From NCBI RefSeq assembly GCF_000331995.1, contig NC_020134.1, forward strand, positions 1,029,465 to 1,093,464: a stretch of DNA of 64,000 bases, read 5' to 3'. A program made the position numbers and the translations under genes. A model generated the notes under the pieces. The model was not told the origin of the DNA, searched no databases, and saw only the letters and a list, made by a program, of their open reading frames with translations. Below, one piece after another: positions 20,134 to 29,483 of this stretch (within the stretch, counting starts at the first letter, position 1; every line of letters begins with the position of its first letter). This DNA comes from Thermoclostridium stercorarium subsp. stercorarium DSM 8532. Its GTDB lineage: Bacteria; Bacillota; Clostridia; DSM-8532.

Positions 20134-20889
20134 TTGATACCTGAACTGGTTTACAGAAACAGTTACATTGTAGGTTACCGGGACGTGGACTTTAACAATG
20201 ATCTGAGGCTCAGTTCCCTGTTTGGTTATTTTCAGGACACTGCAATCATGAATGTCGAAAAACTGGGTATAGGTGTGAATACATTATCCGAGAAATACTC
20301 GGTTTCGTGGGTGCTTACAAAAATTCTTGTGGAAATAAACAGAATACCTAAATGGAATGAAAAAATAACGGTTGAAACCTGGCCGCACAGACCGAAAAAG
20401 TTTGAATTTGACAGGGATTTCAGGGTACGTGATGATAACGGGAATATCATTGCTGCGGCAATCTCCAACTGGGTATTGCTGGACCTGAAGACAAGGGAAA
20501 TCAGAAAAAGCGAGATTATTTCCGGTGATTATCCGCCACTGGAATTTACGGACGAACGCGCACTGGAGGGCAGACTCCGCAAGCTTAGACCCGCCGGTGA
20601 GCCCGAGGTTGTCTATAAAAGGGTCCTTGGCTACAGTGATACCGATGCCAACGGACATATAAACAATGCAAAATACATAGATTTCATTATGGACTGTTTT
20701 TCAATAGAAGAACACAAAAAACACAGCGTGAGGTCAATTCAGGTCAATTACCTAAAGGAAGTGTTTCCCGGGGACACGTTAATTCTTTACCGGGATGTAT
20801 CCGGCGCAGGTTCAAATCAGGTATATATAGAAGGCATAAACGAAGCCGATCAAAAACCCGCCTTCAGCGCAGAACTTAAGTTTGATTAG
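20134..20889 (+). CDS. Acyl-ACP thioesterase
   Basis: 251 residues with two hotdog folds. The first half has YRDVDFNNDLRLSSLFGYFQD, the second DTDANGHINNAKYIDF, whose Asn-His pair matches the catalytic site of FatA/FatB-type bacterial thioesterases. It releases fatty acids from acyl carrier protein, in the cytosol. The TTG start is supported by AGGGG ten bases upstream. It stands alone between two terminators. Confidence 0.88.
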   Translation: MIPELVYRNSYIVGYRDVDFNNDLRLSSLFGYFQDTAIMNVEKLGIGVNTLSEKYSVSWVLTKILVEINRIPKWNEKITVETWPHRPKKFEFDRDFRVRDDNGNIIAAAISNWVLLDLKTREIRKSEIISGDYPPLEFTDERALEGRLRKLRPAGEPEVVYKRVLGYSDTDANGHINNAKYIDFIMDCFSIEEHKKHSVRSIQVNYLKEVFPGDTLILYRDVSGAGSNQVYIEGINEADQKPAFSAELKFD

Positions 20890-20917
20890 CGGGGTTTTTA
20901 ACAGGCCCAGGCGGAAA

Positions 20918-20946
20918 ACGGCTGCCTTTAAAACGAGGCAGCCTTA
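20918..20946 (+). terminator. Hairpin after the thioesterase gene
   Basis: GGCTGCCT (20920-20927) / AGGCAGCC (20936-20943), followed by a T-poor stretch (TTATG); moderate terminator. Confidence 0.55.
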
Positions 20947-20966
20947 TGTATGATTACTGGTTAAGC

Positions 20967-21004
20967 AAAAAGGCTGCCCCGAATGTTTTTTATCCGGAGC
21001 AGCC
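20967..21004 (-). terminator. Terminator of the cupin gene
   Basis: Minus strand: GGCTGCTCCG / CGGGGCAGCC (one mismatch) followed by TTTTT; just after the cupin stop. Confidence 0.75.
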
Positions 21005-21027
21005 CGCTCATGAAAAATTCCGGACGG

Positions 21028-21366
21028 TTAAGGGTTAAAGACCACAACCAACAGCATTTTAAACCGTTCTCTGGCCAGCAGCGCATGGGGAATACCTGCC
21101 GGCATTACTATGGTTTCACCTTTTTTTAGGTTAAATACCTCCCCACCGATGGTTATTTCTGCTTCACCGTCAAGTATATAGACAAGGGCGTCACCTCCTG
21201 ACGAATGGGAACTGATTTCTTCGCCCTTGTCAAAGGAAAACAGTGTTAAGCTTACATTTTTGCCCTGGGCAAGGGTTCTGCTTACTACCTGTCCTTCCTG
21301 GTATGAAACCAGATTCTCCATATTTAAAACTTTTGAAAATTCAATGTTTTTAATAAGTTTGTCCAT
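21028..21366 (-). CDS. Small cupin-domain protein
   Basis: 112 residues, a single beta-barrel cupin. The pattern EISSHSSGGDALVYILDGEAEI, then G-x5-GE-x-IVMPAGIPH, is the two-motif cupin core. The second motif has the His (IPHAL), but only one His (SSHSSGG) is in motif one, so metal binding may be weak. ATG at 21366 has GGGAGGGC six bases upstream; a longer in-frame start has none. Function unknown; members often bind small metabolites or metals. It is transcribed divergently from the GH2 gene. Confidence 0.8.
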   Translation of the reverse strand: MDKLIKNIEFSKVLNMENLVSYQEGQVVSRTLAQGKNVSLTLFSFDKGEEISSHSSGGDALVYILDGEAEITIGGEVFNLKKGETIVMPAGIPHALLARERFKMLLVVVFNP

Positions 21367-21621
21367 GACACAGCCCTCCCACATATTATTGTTGCTTATA
21401 CGGATATAATATCATCTCCGCTTTCCTTTTGCCGTATCCGAGGCAACATTTTCTAAACGAAATTTAGCAAATCATTTCATTGCTGGCTTGAGGTGGCTGT
21501 TTTTTATTTTGTTTTATGGTAGAATATCTTAGAATGAATTTTTAATTTTTGCCATTTTAATAAAGATAAAACGCTATTTTACGGAAAAGTACGGCAAAAA
21601 CATTAATGGGAGATGGTGGAC

Positions 21622-24600
21622 GTGAACAGGAAAGTGTTGTTCAATGACGGGTGGGAATTTGCAAAAACCGCATTGGGTTTTGAACTTGGTAACATCGGGT
21701 CGTTGAAGTTTGAACCTGTCGATATCCCCCATGACTGGCTTATCTTTAATACTCTGGATCTCTATGAGAACAGCATAGGATGGTACCGCAAAAAATTTAC
21801 GGTTGAAAAAAAGCCCGATCAGATGCTTCTTTATTTTGACGGCGTTTACATGGATTCAACTCTTTATGTGAACGGACAGTTTGCCGGTGAATGGAAATAC
21901 GGTTATTCTTCGTTCGAGCATGATATAACTGATTTTGTGAAAGAAGGAAATAATGAAATAATTATGAAAGTCGTGCATCAAAGCCCTAACAGCAGGTGGT
22001 ATTCAGGTGCGGGGATTTACCGCAACGTATGGCTTAAAACAAGAAGCAAAAATCATATTGTTACCGACGGGATTTACATAACAACCCGGTGCAAAGGCGA
22101 AATATGGGAAGTGGAAGTTGATACAGAATATGAAATAACCGACGACGTTCAAATCTCCCATAAGATAATCCGCGGCGACAAAATAATAGCATCGTCAAAG
22201 GATTTTGTGAAGGCCGGAGGAAACAGCGGCGTAAACACTCAGAAGCTGTATGTGGAAAAACCTCTTCTGTGGAGCTGTGATGAACCCAATTTGTATAAAC
22301 TCGTTACACAGATGGAACTGGTAAAGACCGATGAAAACGGAAGGAAAACCGTTGAATGCATTGAATGTGTAACTCAGAATATCGGGTTCAGGACAATAAT
22401 TTTGGATCCAGATCAGGGTCTTATTCTGAACGGAAAAAAAATTAAACTTAACGGCGTATGCGAGCATCACGATCTTGGTGCCCTCGGTGCGGCTTTTAAT
22501 AAAGCCGCCTTGATAAGAAGGTTTAAACTGCTGAAGGAGATGGGGGTAAACGCAATAAGGACCGCTCATAACATGCCTGCGCCCGAGCTTATGGATTTGG
22601 CCGATGAAATGGGCTTCCTTGTTTTGTCCGAGGCTTTTGACATGTGGGAAAGACCAAAAACAACTTACGATTATGCACGTTTTTTCGGCGAATGGGCGTA
22701 TAGGGACGTTAAAAGCTGGGTTAAAAGGGACAGAAATCACCCCAGCCTGCTTATGTGGAGCATAGGCAACGAGATTTACGACACCCATGCCGACGAAAGA
22801 GGACAGGAAATAACCCGGATGCTTATGAATTACGTACGGGAGTTTGATCCGAAAGGCAATGCACAAATTACGATAGCTTCAAATTACATGGCCTGGGAGA
22901 ACGCCCAGAAATGCGCGGACATACTGAAAATTGCCGGTTATAATTATGCTGAACATTTATACTATAAGCATCATAAAGAGCATCCCGACTGGGTAATATT
23001 CGGCAGTGAAACATCATCGGTGGTGCAAAGCAGGGGAGTTTATCATTTCCCGTTCGAGCAGGCCATTCTTTCAGATGAAGACGAGCAGTGTTCGGCTCTT
23101 GGAAACAGTACGGTAAGCTGGGGGGCAAAATCAGTCGAAGCATGTATCATAGCCGAGCGGGATACGCCTTTTTCCCTCGGACAGTTCATCTGGACAGGGT
23201 TTGACTATATAGGCGAACCCACGCCTTACCATACAAAGAATTCATATTTCGGTCAGCTGGATACAGCAACGTTTAAGAAGGATTCTTTTTATATTTTTCA
23301 GGCTGCCTGGACCGATTACAAAACAAATCCGATGGTGCATATTTTCCCGTACTGGGATTTCAATGAAGGGCAGATTATTGATGTAAGGGTATGTTCAAAT
23401 GCTCCCCGTATAGAACTCCAGCTGAACGGAGTTACCATCGGAACCCATGATATTGACTTCAAACACGGAAAACAGCTTGTGGGCTGGTGGAAAATACCGT
23501 ACCGGGAAGGAGAACTTAAAGCAATAGCTTATGACGAAAACGGAAATGTTATTGCCACCGATGTAAAAAGATCCTTCAAGGACGCCAGAAGGATTTGTCT
23601 CAAACCTGACAGGGAAGTGCTTGTTGCCGACGGCAGGGATTTGATATTCGTGGAAATCACCGTTGTTGATGAAAACGGGATCGAGGTGGAGAATGCCAGC
23701 AATCGCGTTTTTGTTAACGTAACAGGAGCGGGAAGGCTGGTGGGGCTTGATAACGGTGACAGTACTGATTTTGACCAGTATAAGGGATTAAGCAGGAGAC
23801 TCTTTAACGGCAAATTAATGGCGATAGTTGCAGCAACCCTGGAACCGGGAAGTATTACCGTCGAGGTAACGTCGAAGGGATTGGAGGGATGCAGACTGGA
23901 GCTCCAGTCAATTCCGCCTGAAGGAGGCGTAATCGAAGGGGTTTCCGCCAATATGCGGAACAGTGAATTGCCGTGCGTTACAGGCAACTTCGACGAAATA
24001 CCCGTTCGGAAAATAGAGCTTGTTGCGCCTGCGGACAGGATGCTCAATCCTTCAAACCGGGAAATAATCATTGAAGCGAAACTATACCCCGAAAACGCTT
24101 CATACCGTGAGGTTGAGTGGAGTGCGGTTAATGATGCGGGAATAAAATCAAATATTGTCAAGGTTGAACCTATGGGGCTGAAAGCCAAAATAACCGCTCT
24201 TGGCGACGGTGAATTCAGGATTCGCTGCACCAGCAGGAACGGAACGGACAAAACCAGGCTTATTTCCCAGCTGGAATTTAAAGCCGAAGGACTTGGTGTT
24301 GTTTACAAAAACCCGTATGAATTCGTGTATGCAGGCCTTTATGATTACAGCAAAGGCGAGATTTCCAGTGGCAACGAAAAGGGTATAGCAACGGGAAGGG
24401 AAGGAGAATCCCAGGTAGGTTTTGAAAATCTTGATTTTGGACCGGATGGTTCAGATACCGTTACAATACCTATTTTTGCACTGACAAGCGAACCACACTA
24501 TTTCCAGATATGGGAAGGGGTGCCTTACAAAGAGGGAAGCACGCTGCTTGCTGATGCGGTTTATCAGAAAGAAAGCATATATAATGTGTATCAGGAAGAA

Positions 24601-25062
24601 ATATATAAGCTTTCGAAAACTCTACGCGGCATTACCTCAGTATATTTTGTCTTCAACCGAAAGGTACATATGAAAGGATTTGTATTTGAAAGAAAGAACA
24701 GGGCTTATGAAAGGAATATGGCCGCGTGGTGTGACAAAATTTACGGTGATAATTATGAAATCAGGGGTGATTTTGTTGAAAGAATAGGAAACAACGTGTC
24801 ACTAGAATTCGACAATATGGATTTCGGTGAGGAGGGTGTATCAAAAGTCATAATTTCAGGAAGGGCACCCATTGATAATACAATACATATAAGGTTTGAA
24901 AACGAACAGGGGCAAGACAGCCGGCTGGTTGAATTCAAAAAATCAGATGAATATACCGTAAAGGTATTCGAGCTGGAAAAAGTTTCGGGCAGACAAAAGG
25001 TGACTTTCCTGTTTTTACCCGGCTCCAATTTTGATTTCGGATGGTTTAAGTTTGAGAAATGA
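21622..25062 (+). CDS. GH2 glycosidase (beta-galactosidase family) with tandem C-terminal modules
   Basis: About 1146 residues. Order: sugar-binding domain (WYRKKFTV, WYSGAGIYRNVW), immunoglobulin-like domain, catalytic barrel with acid/base Glu384 (WSIGNEIYD) and nucleophile Glu463 (FGSETSS), a DUF4982-like domain, an Ig-like domain, then two related beta-sandwich modules from about 890 on. Each module contains an F-[ED]-N-[LM]-DFG signature and resembles CBM6-like carbohydrate binding. No signal peptide. GTG 21622 is preferred because GGGAG lies nine bases before it but touches the upstream in-frame ATG 21613. Substrate (beta-galactoside or other plant-derived glycoside) is uncertain. Confidence 0.88.
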   Translation: MNRKVLFNDGWEFAKTALGFELGNIGSLKFEPVDIPHDWLIFNTLDLYENSIGWYRKKFTVEKKPDQMLLYFDGVYMDSTLYVNGQFAGEWKYGYSSFEHDITDFVKEGNNEIIMKVVHQSPNSRWYSGAGIYRNVWLKTRSKNHIVTDGIYITTRCKGEIWEVEVDTEYEITDDVQISHKIIRGDKIIASSKDFVKAGGNSGVNTQKLYVEKPLLWSCDEPNLYKLVTQMELVKTDENGRKTVECIECVTQNIGFRTIILDPDQGLILNGKKIKLNGVCEHHDLGALGAAFNKAALIRRFKLLKEMGVNAIRTAHNMPAPELMDLADEMGFLVLSEAFDMWERPKTTYDYARFFGEWAYRDVKSWVKRDRNHPSLLMWSIGNEIYDTHADERGQEITRMLMNYVREFDPKGNAQITIASNYMAWENAQKCADILKIAGYNYAEHLYYKHHKEHPDWVIFGSETSSVVQSRGVYHFPFEQAILSDEDEQCSALGNSTVSWGAKSVEACIIAERDTPFSLGQFIWTGFDYIGEPTPYHTKNSYFGQLDTATFKKDSFYIFQAAWTDYKTNPMVHIFPYWDFNEGQIIDVRVCSNAPRIELQLNGVTIGTHDIDFKHGKQLVGWWKIPYREGELKAIAYDENGNVIATDVKRSFKDARRICLKPDREVLVADGRDLIFVEITVVDENGIEVENASNRVFVNVTGAGRLVGLDNGDSTDFDQYKGLSRRLFNGKLMAIVAATLEPGSITVEVTSKGLEGCRLELQSIPPEGGVIEGVSANMRNSELPCVTGNFDEIPVRKIELVAPADRMLNPSNREIIIEAKLYPENASYREVEWSAVNDAGIKSNIVKVEPMGLKAKITALGDGEFRIRCTSRNGTDKTRLISQLEFKAEGLGVVYKNPYEFVYAGLYDYSKGEISSGNEKGIATGREGESQVGFENLDFGPDGSDTVTIPIFALTSEPHYFQIWEGVPYKEGSTLLADAVYQKESIYNVYQEEIYKLSKTLRGITSVYFVFNRKVHMKGFVFERKNRAYERNMAAWCDKIYGDNYEIRGDFVERIGNNVSLEFDNMDFGEEGVSKVIISGRAPIDNTIHIRFENEQGQDSRLVEFKKSDEYTVKVFELEKVSGRQKVTFLFLPGSNFDFGWFKFEK

Positions 25063-25142
25063 AGAAGAATTGTATATGATAAAATAAAATAACAGCCCGT
25101 AGCACCGGAAAATTACGGTGTACGGATTTTCAGGAGGAATTT

Positions 25143-26240
25143 ATGAAGAGAACACCGCTATATGACAGACATTGTGAACTGGGCGCAAAAATAGTGGATT
25201 TTCACGGTTGGGCTTTACCGTTACAGTATTCCGGGATTATTGAAGAGCACAGAAAGGTGAGAAATGCCGCAGGTCTCTTTGATGTTTCCCATATGGGCGA
25301 GATAGCCGTTGAAGGTCCTGATGCCACCGAGTTTGTCCAGAGAATTATAACCAACGATATAAGCAGGACAAAGGATTTCCGCATTGTTTATTCGCCAATG
25401 TGCAATCCTGACGGAGGGGTTGTGGATGATATCCTTGTGTACAAATTTTCGTCCGATTTTTATCTTCTTGTTGTAAATGCGTCGAATACCGATAAGGATT
25501 ATCAGTGGATCATGGAAAACTTTCGGGGAAGGGTTGAGGTGAAAAATCTGTCGGAAGAATATGCCCAAATTGCCGTTCAGGGACCCGAAGCCGGGAAAAT
25601 ACTTCAGAAGCTTGTGAATATCAGGCTGGAAGAGCTGAAATTTTATAACTTCGTGCCTGAGGCCGAAATATGCGGTCGTAAGGCAATCATTTCAAGAACC
25701 GGGTATACGGGCGAAGACGGATTTGAGATATATGTAAAGAGTGAATTCGCACCGGTAATATGGGACAGTCTGCTGGACGCCGGAAAAGACTGCGGGCTTG
25801 TACCCGCGGGGCTCGGGGCAAGAGACACGCTTAGGTTTGAAGCAGCTCTCCCGTTATACGGACAGGAACTGTCAGAGGAGATTACTCCGCTTGAAGCTGG
25901 GCTTGGCCGTTTTGTCAAACTGGATAAGGATGATTTCATAGGAAAGGCCGCGCTTTTGAAACAAAAATCCACGGGAGTGAAGCGGAGAATAGCGGGTTTG
26001 GAAATGGTGGACAGAGGAATTCCGAGAACGGGCTATGATGTTACGGCCGACGGTGTTAAAATAGGATATGTCACTTCAGGGAATTTTTCGCCCACACTCG
26101 GGAAGAATCTTGGTATGGCGCTGGTTGATTCAGCTTATTCCGAAGTCGGCCAGGAAGTGAGCGTAGTTATAAGAAACAAAGAATTAAAGGCAAGGATTGT
26201 GGTGCTGCCCTTTTATTCTAAAAGATATGTAAAAGGATAA
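25143..26240 (+). CDS. gcvT: Glycine cleavage system T protein (aminomethyltransferase)
   Basis: 365 residues. Transfers the aminomethyl carbon from lipoyl-GcvH to tetrahydrofolate, giving 5,10-methylene-THF and ammonia. Typical start RTPLYDRHCELGAKIVDFHGW and the segments FDVSHMGEI, GARDTLRFEAALPLYGQEL and the C-terminal beta-barrel (GNFSPTLGKNLG) are all present. AGGAGG precedes the ATG. First of four consecutive gcv genes. There is no glycine riboswitch in the 80 bases upstream, so transcription may come from a weak local promoter or from the GH2 gene. Confidence 0.97.
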   Translation: MKRTPLYDRHCELGAKIVDFHGWALPLQYSGIIEEHRKVRNAAGLFDVSHMGEIAVEGPDATEFVQRIITNDISRTKDFRIVYSPMCNPDGGVVDDILVYKFSSDFYLLVVNASNTDKDYQWIMENFRGRVEVKNLSEEYAQIAVQGPEAGKILQKLVNIRLEELKFYNFVPEAEICGRKAIISRTGYTGEDGFEIYVKSEFAPVIWDSLLDAGKDCGLVPAGLGARDTLRFEAALPLYGQELSEEITPLEAGLGRFVKLDKDDFIGKAALLKQKSTGVKRRIAGLEMVDRGIPRTGYDVTADGVKIGYVTSGNFSPTLGKNLGMALVDSAYSEVGQEVSVVIRNKELKARIVVLPFYSKRYVKG

Positions 26241-26294
26241 GCTTCGATATAATATTTATTATTAAATACTGAAAAGTACTGGAGGTTATCACAA

Positions 26295-26678
26295 ATGAAA
26301 GTAATGCAGGGATTAAAATATTCAAAGGATCATGAATGGGTTAAAATTGAAGGAAACAAAGCTTATATCGGGATTACCGATTATGCTCAGCATTCACTGG
26401 GAGACATAGTTTTTGTGGAAATTCCCGAGGTGGGAAAACAGCTTAACAGCGGAGACGTATTAAGCGTTGTGGAGTCGGTAAAGGCTGCATCGGACGTGTA
26501 TACTCCCGTGTCGGGGAAAATAGTGGAAGTAAACCAATCCCTTGGCGACAGCCCGGAAAAAATAAACGAAGACCCTTATGGTTGCTGGATTGCGGCTATT
26601 GAAATAAGCAATCCGTCCGAAATAGATACTCTTATGGAACCGGACGATTATGAACGGTTCTGCAAAGAGGAGGAATAG
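26295..26678 (+). CDS. gcvH: Glycine cleavage system H protein
   Basis: 127-residue lipoyl carrier. The lipoylation site is Lys63 in VVESVKAAS, with typical HEWVKIEG and [12 protein letters not shown] segments. It shuttles the aminomethyl group between GcvP and GcvT and is reoxidised by dihydrolipoamide dehydrogenase, whose gene is not in this window. Good ribosome site (CTGGAGG). One base separates its stop from the next start. Confidence 0.97.
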   Translation: MKVMQGLKYSKDHEWVKIEGNKAYIGITDYAQHSLGDIVFVEIPEVGKQLNSGDVLSVVESVKAASDVYTPVSGKIVEVNQSLGDSPEKINEDPYGCWIAAIEISNPSEIDTLMEPDDYERFCKEEE

Positions 26679-26679
26679 T

Positions 26680-28020
26680 ATGTCATATATTCCGACTACG
26701 GATGAACAACAGCAGAAAATGCTTGAGGAAATAGGAGTAAAAAGCATTGATGAGTTGTTCTCCGATATACCTGAAAGCGTTAAATTAAAAAACAGGCTTA
26801 ACATTCCCGAAGCCATGTCTGAGCTTGAGCTGGAAGCCCATATGCGGAAGCTGGCCGGGATGAATATAAACGTCGATGAATATACGTGTTTTCTTGGCGC
26901 GGGAGCTTATGATCACTACATTCCGAGTGTTGTTACAAACCTTTTGTCGAGACAGGAATTTTATACCGCTTATACTCCGTATCAGCCCGAGATAAGCCAG
27001 GGAACGCTGCAGGCGATATTTGAATACCAGACAATGATATGCAGTCTTACAGGGATGGACGTTTCAAACGCATCCCTGTATGACGGCGCAACTGCTCTCG
27101 CAGAAGCTGCTTCAATGGCCTGCGATATAACCAGGAGAAACGAGATAATAATAACAAGGAGCGTACATCCTGAAAGCAGGGAGGTCTTGGACACATACAC
27201 AAAATTTAAAGGGATGGCTCTAACCGAATGTGGGATAAAGGACGGGACGACCGATTTACGGCAACTGGAGGAGCTGCTTAATGAAAATACCGCTGCGGTG
27301 CTGGTCCAAAGCCCTAATTTTTTTGGAGTTATAGAGAATATAAAAGAAATTGCAGAAATGACACACGCCAATAAATCCCTGCTTGTGGTGAGCTGTGATC
27401 CGATATCCCTTGCGCTTCTGAAGGCTCCCGGGGATTTGGGAGCTGATATTGTTGTAGGTGAAGGACAGGCGCTGGGAAACCAGCTTGCTTTCGGAGGACC
27501 GTATTTGGGTTTCATTGCCGCCAGAAGGGAATTCACAAGGAGAATGCCCGGCAGAATTGTCGGGGAGACGGTTGACAGGATTGGCAGAAGAGGTTACGTT
27601 TTAACGCTGCAGACCCGAGAACAGCATATACGAAGGGAAAAGGCAACGTCAAATATCTGTTCCAATCAGGCTCTTAATGCCCTTGCCGCGACAATATACC
27701 TTTCGGTTATGGGAAAAAAGGGCCTCAGAAAAGTGGCGGAACTTTGCCTTCAGAAGGCCCATTATGCGTACAGGAAACTGATTGAGACAGGTCTCTTTGC
27801 ACCTGCATTCAACGGGCCTTTCTTTAAGGAATTTATGCTCATTTACAGCGGGGATGTGGAAAGATTGAATAATTGTCTGCTTGAAAAAAGGATAATAGGC
27901 GGATTTGCCGTGGAAAGATTTTACCCCGAGTTTAAAGGCGGATATCTTGTTGCAGTTACCGAAAAAAGAACAAAGGACGACATTGACAGGTTTGTATCGG
28001 AGGTGGTTTCGGCATGCTGA
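26680..28020 (+). CDS. gcvPA: Glycine decarboxylase subunit 1 (alpha, no PLP lysine)
   Basis: 446 residues; one of the two chains that replace single-chain GcvP in many Firmicutes and thermophiles. [12 protein letters not shown] start, [26 protein letters not shown] and the C-terminal region are family-typical. It forms the decarboxylase with the subunit encoded next. ATG 26680 with AGGAGG nine bases upstream is chosen; a longer frame from 26650 overlaps gcvH. Overlaps gcvPB by seven bases. Confidence 0.96.
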   Translation: MSYIPTTDEQQQKMLEEIGVKSIDELFSDIPESVKLKNRLNIPEAMSELELEAHMRKLAGMNINVDEYTCFLGAGAYDHYIPSVVTNLLSRQEFYTAYTPYQPEISQGTLQAIFEYQTMICSLTGMDVSNASLYDGATALAEAASMACDITRRNEIIITRSVHPESREVLDTYTKFKGMALTECGIKDGTTDLRQLEELLNENTAAVLVQSPNFFGVIENIKEIAEMTHANKSLLVVSCDPISLALLKAPGDLGADIVVGEGQALGNQLAFGGPYLGFIAARREFTRRMPGRIVGETVDRIGRRGYVLTLQTREQHIRREKATSNICSNQALNALAATIYLSVMGKKGLRKVAELCLQKAHYAYRKLIETGLFAPAFNGPFFKEFMLIYSGDVERLNNCLLEKRIIGGFAVERFYPEFKGGYLVAVTEKRTKDDIDRFVSEVVSAC

Positions 28021-29480
28021 AAAAGGAGGAAAAACTAATATTTGAACTTAGCGTGCCGGGAAAAGGCACAAACCTGTTGCCCGAATGTGACGTAGAGAAA
28101 GTTGAGATCAAAAATCTTATCCCCGAGGAATATTTACGTAATGAAGAGATTGATCTCCCTGAAGTGAATGAAGTGGACGTGGTAAGGCATTTTACCCACC
28201 TGTCACAGAAAAATTACGGCGTGGACTCGGGATTCTATCCTTTGGGTTCATGTACGATGAAGTATAACCCGAAAATAAACGAAGAAGTTTCGAAACTCCC
28301 GGGGTTTATGAAAGTTCACCCTTATCAGCCTGAGGAAACGGTGCAGGGGTGTCTGCAACTTTTATATCAGACCGAGCGTTTTCTTTCCGAAATTACGGGT
28401 ATGGACAGGTTTTCTCTGCAACCGGCTGCAGGAGCCCACGGCGAGATGACCGGGCTTATGATAATCAAAGCTTTTCATCAAAAAAACGGCGATTATAAAC
28501 GCACAAAGATTATAGTTCCTGATTCGGCCCATGGTACCAATCCTGCTTCGGCAGCAGCCGTGGGTTTTGACGTTGTTGAAGTAAAATCCAACGACCGGGG
28601 CGGAATTGACATTGATGCCTTGAGAGAACTGATGAGTGATGAAGTTGCGGGGCTCATGCTTACCAACCCGAACACCCTCGGGCTTTTTGATGAAAATATT
28701 GATTTGATTGCCGAAATTGTCCATAACGCAGGAGGATTATTGTATTACGACGGCGCAAATGCAAATGCGATTATTGGTGTTTCAAGGCCCGGGGATATGG
28801 GGTTTGACGTTGTACACCTGAACCTGCATAAAACCTTTGGTACGCCGCATGGCGGAGGCGGCCCCGGTTCAGGCCCTGTAGGTGTAAAAAAGGAACTGGC
28901 GCCTTTCCTTCCAAAGCCAGTGGTGGAATACAGTGGCGGAAAATATCATCTGGACTATGACCGGCCGCTTTCCATAGGCAAAATTAAGTCTTTTTACGGG
29001 AATTTCCTTGTGGTCGTTAAGGCTTACGCCTATATCCGGGCCCTTGGCGCTGAGGGCCTGCGGAAAGTATCCGAAGCCGCTGTACTGAATGCAAATTATA
29101 TAAAGGAAAAACTTAAAAAGTATTACCATCTGCCATATGACCGCACCTGCATGCACGAAGTGGTTTTCTCAGGGCAGTGGCAGAAGCAGTACGGTGTTTC
29201 GACGCTTGATATTGCCAAGAGACTTCTGGATTACGGGTATCATCCACCGACCATTTATTTTCCCCTTATTGTAAGGGAGGCTTTAATGATCGAACCTACC
29301 GAGACAGAAAGCAAGGAAACCCTTGACGAGTTTATAAATGCGATGATTGAAATAGCCAATGAAGCAAAGGACGAACCCGAAAAGTTAAGAAATGCGCCGG
29401 TGAATACCCCCGTTCAGAGGCTTGACGAGGCGACGGCGGCACGTAAACCGGTTTTGAAGTATGAAAGAAAAACAGAATGA
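28014..29480 (+). CDS. gcvPB: Glycine decarboxylase subunit 2 (beta, PLP-bearing)
   Basis: 488 residues. Carries pyridoxal phosphate on Lys273 ([14 protein letters not shown]). [24 protein letters not shown] and [12 protein letters not shown] are conserved. Decarboxylates glycine and loads the remaining aminomethyl group on GcvH. The ribosome site GGAGGTGG lies inside the end of gcvPA, so translation is coupled. Only three bases separate its end from a convergent gene, and no terminator hairpin is seen between them. Confidence 0.97.
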   Translation: MLKKEEKLIFELSVPGKGTNLLPECDVEKVEIKNLIPEEYLRNEEIDLPEVNEVDVVRHFTHLSQKNYGVDSGFYPLGSCTMKYNPKINEEVSKLPGFMKVHPYQPEETVQGCLQLLYQTERFLSEITGMDRFSLQPAAGAHGEMTGLMIIKAFHQKNGDYKRTKIIVPDSAHGTNPASAAAVGFDVVEVKSNDRGGIDIDALRELMSDEVAGLMLTNPNTLGLFDENIDLIAEIVHNAGGLLYYDGANANAIIGVSRPGDMGFDVVHLNLHKTFGTPHGGGGPGSGPVGVKKELAPFLPKPVVEYSGGKYHLDYDRPLSIGKIKSFYGNFLVVVKAYAYIRALGAEGLRKVSEAAVLNANYIKEKLKKYYHLPYDRTCMHEVVFSGQWQKQYGVSTLDIAKRLLDYGYHPPTIYFPLIVREALMIEPTETESKETLDEFINAMIEIANEAKDEPEKLRNAPVNTPVQRLDEATAARKPVLKYERKTE

Positions 29481-29483
29481 CAA

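Noticed and set aside
23529-24251. 240-codon open frame opposite the GH2 gene
   Set aside because: Ser/Pro-rich antisense shadow of a conserved protein.
25063-25142. Glycine riboswitch before gcvT
   Set aside because: Only 80 bases are available and no tandem glycine aptamer pattern or terminator is visible.
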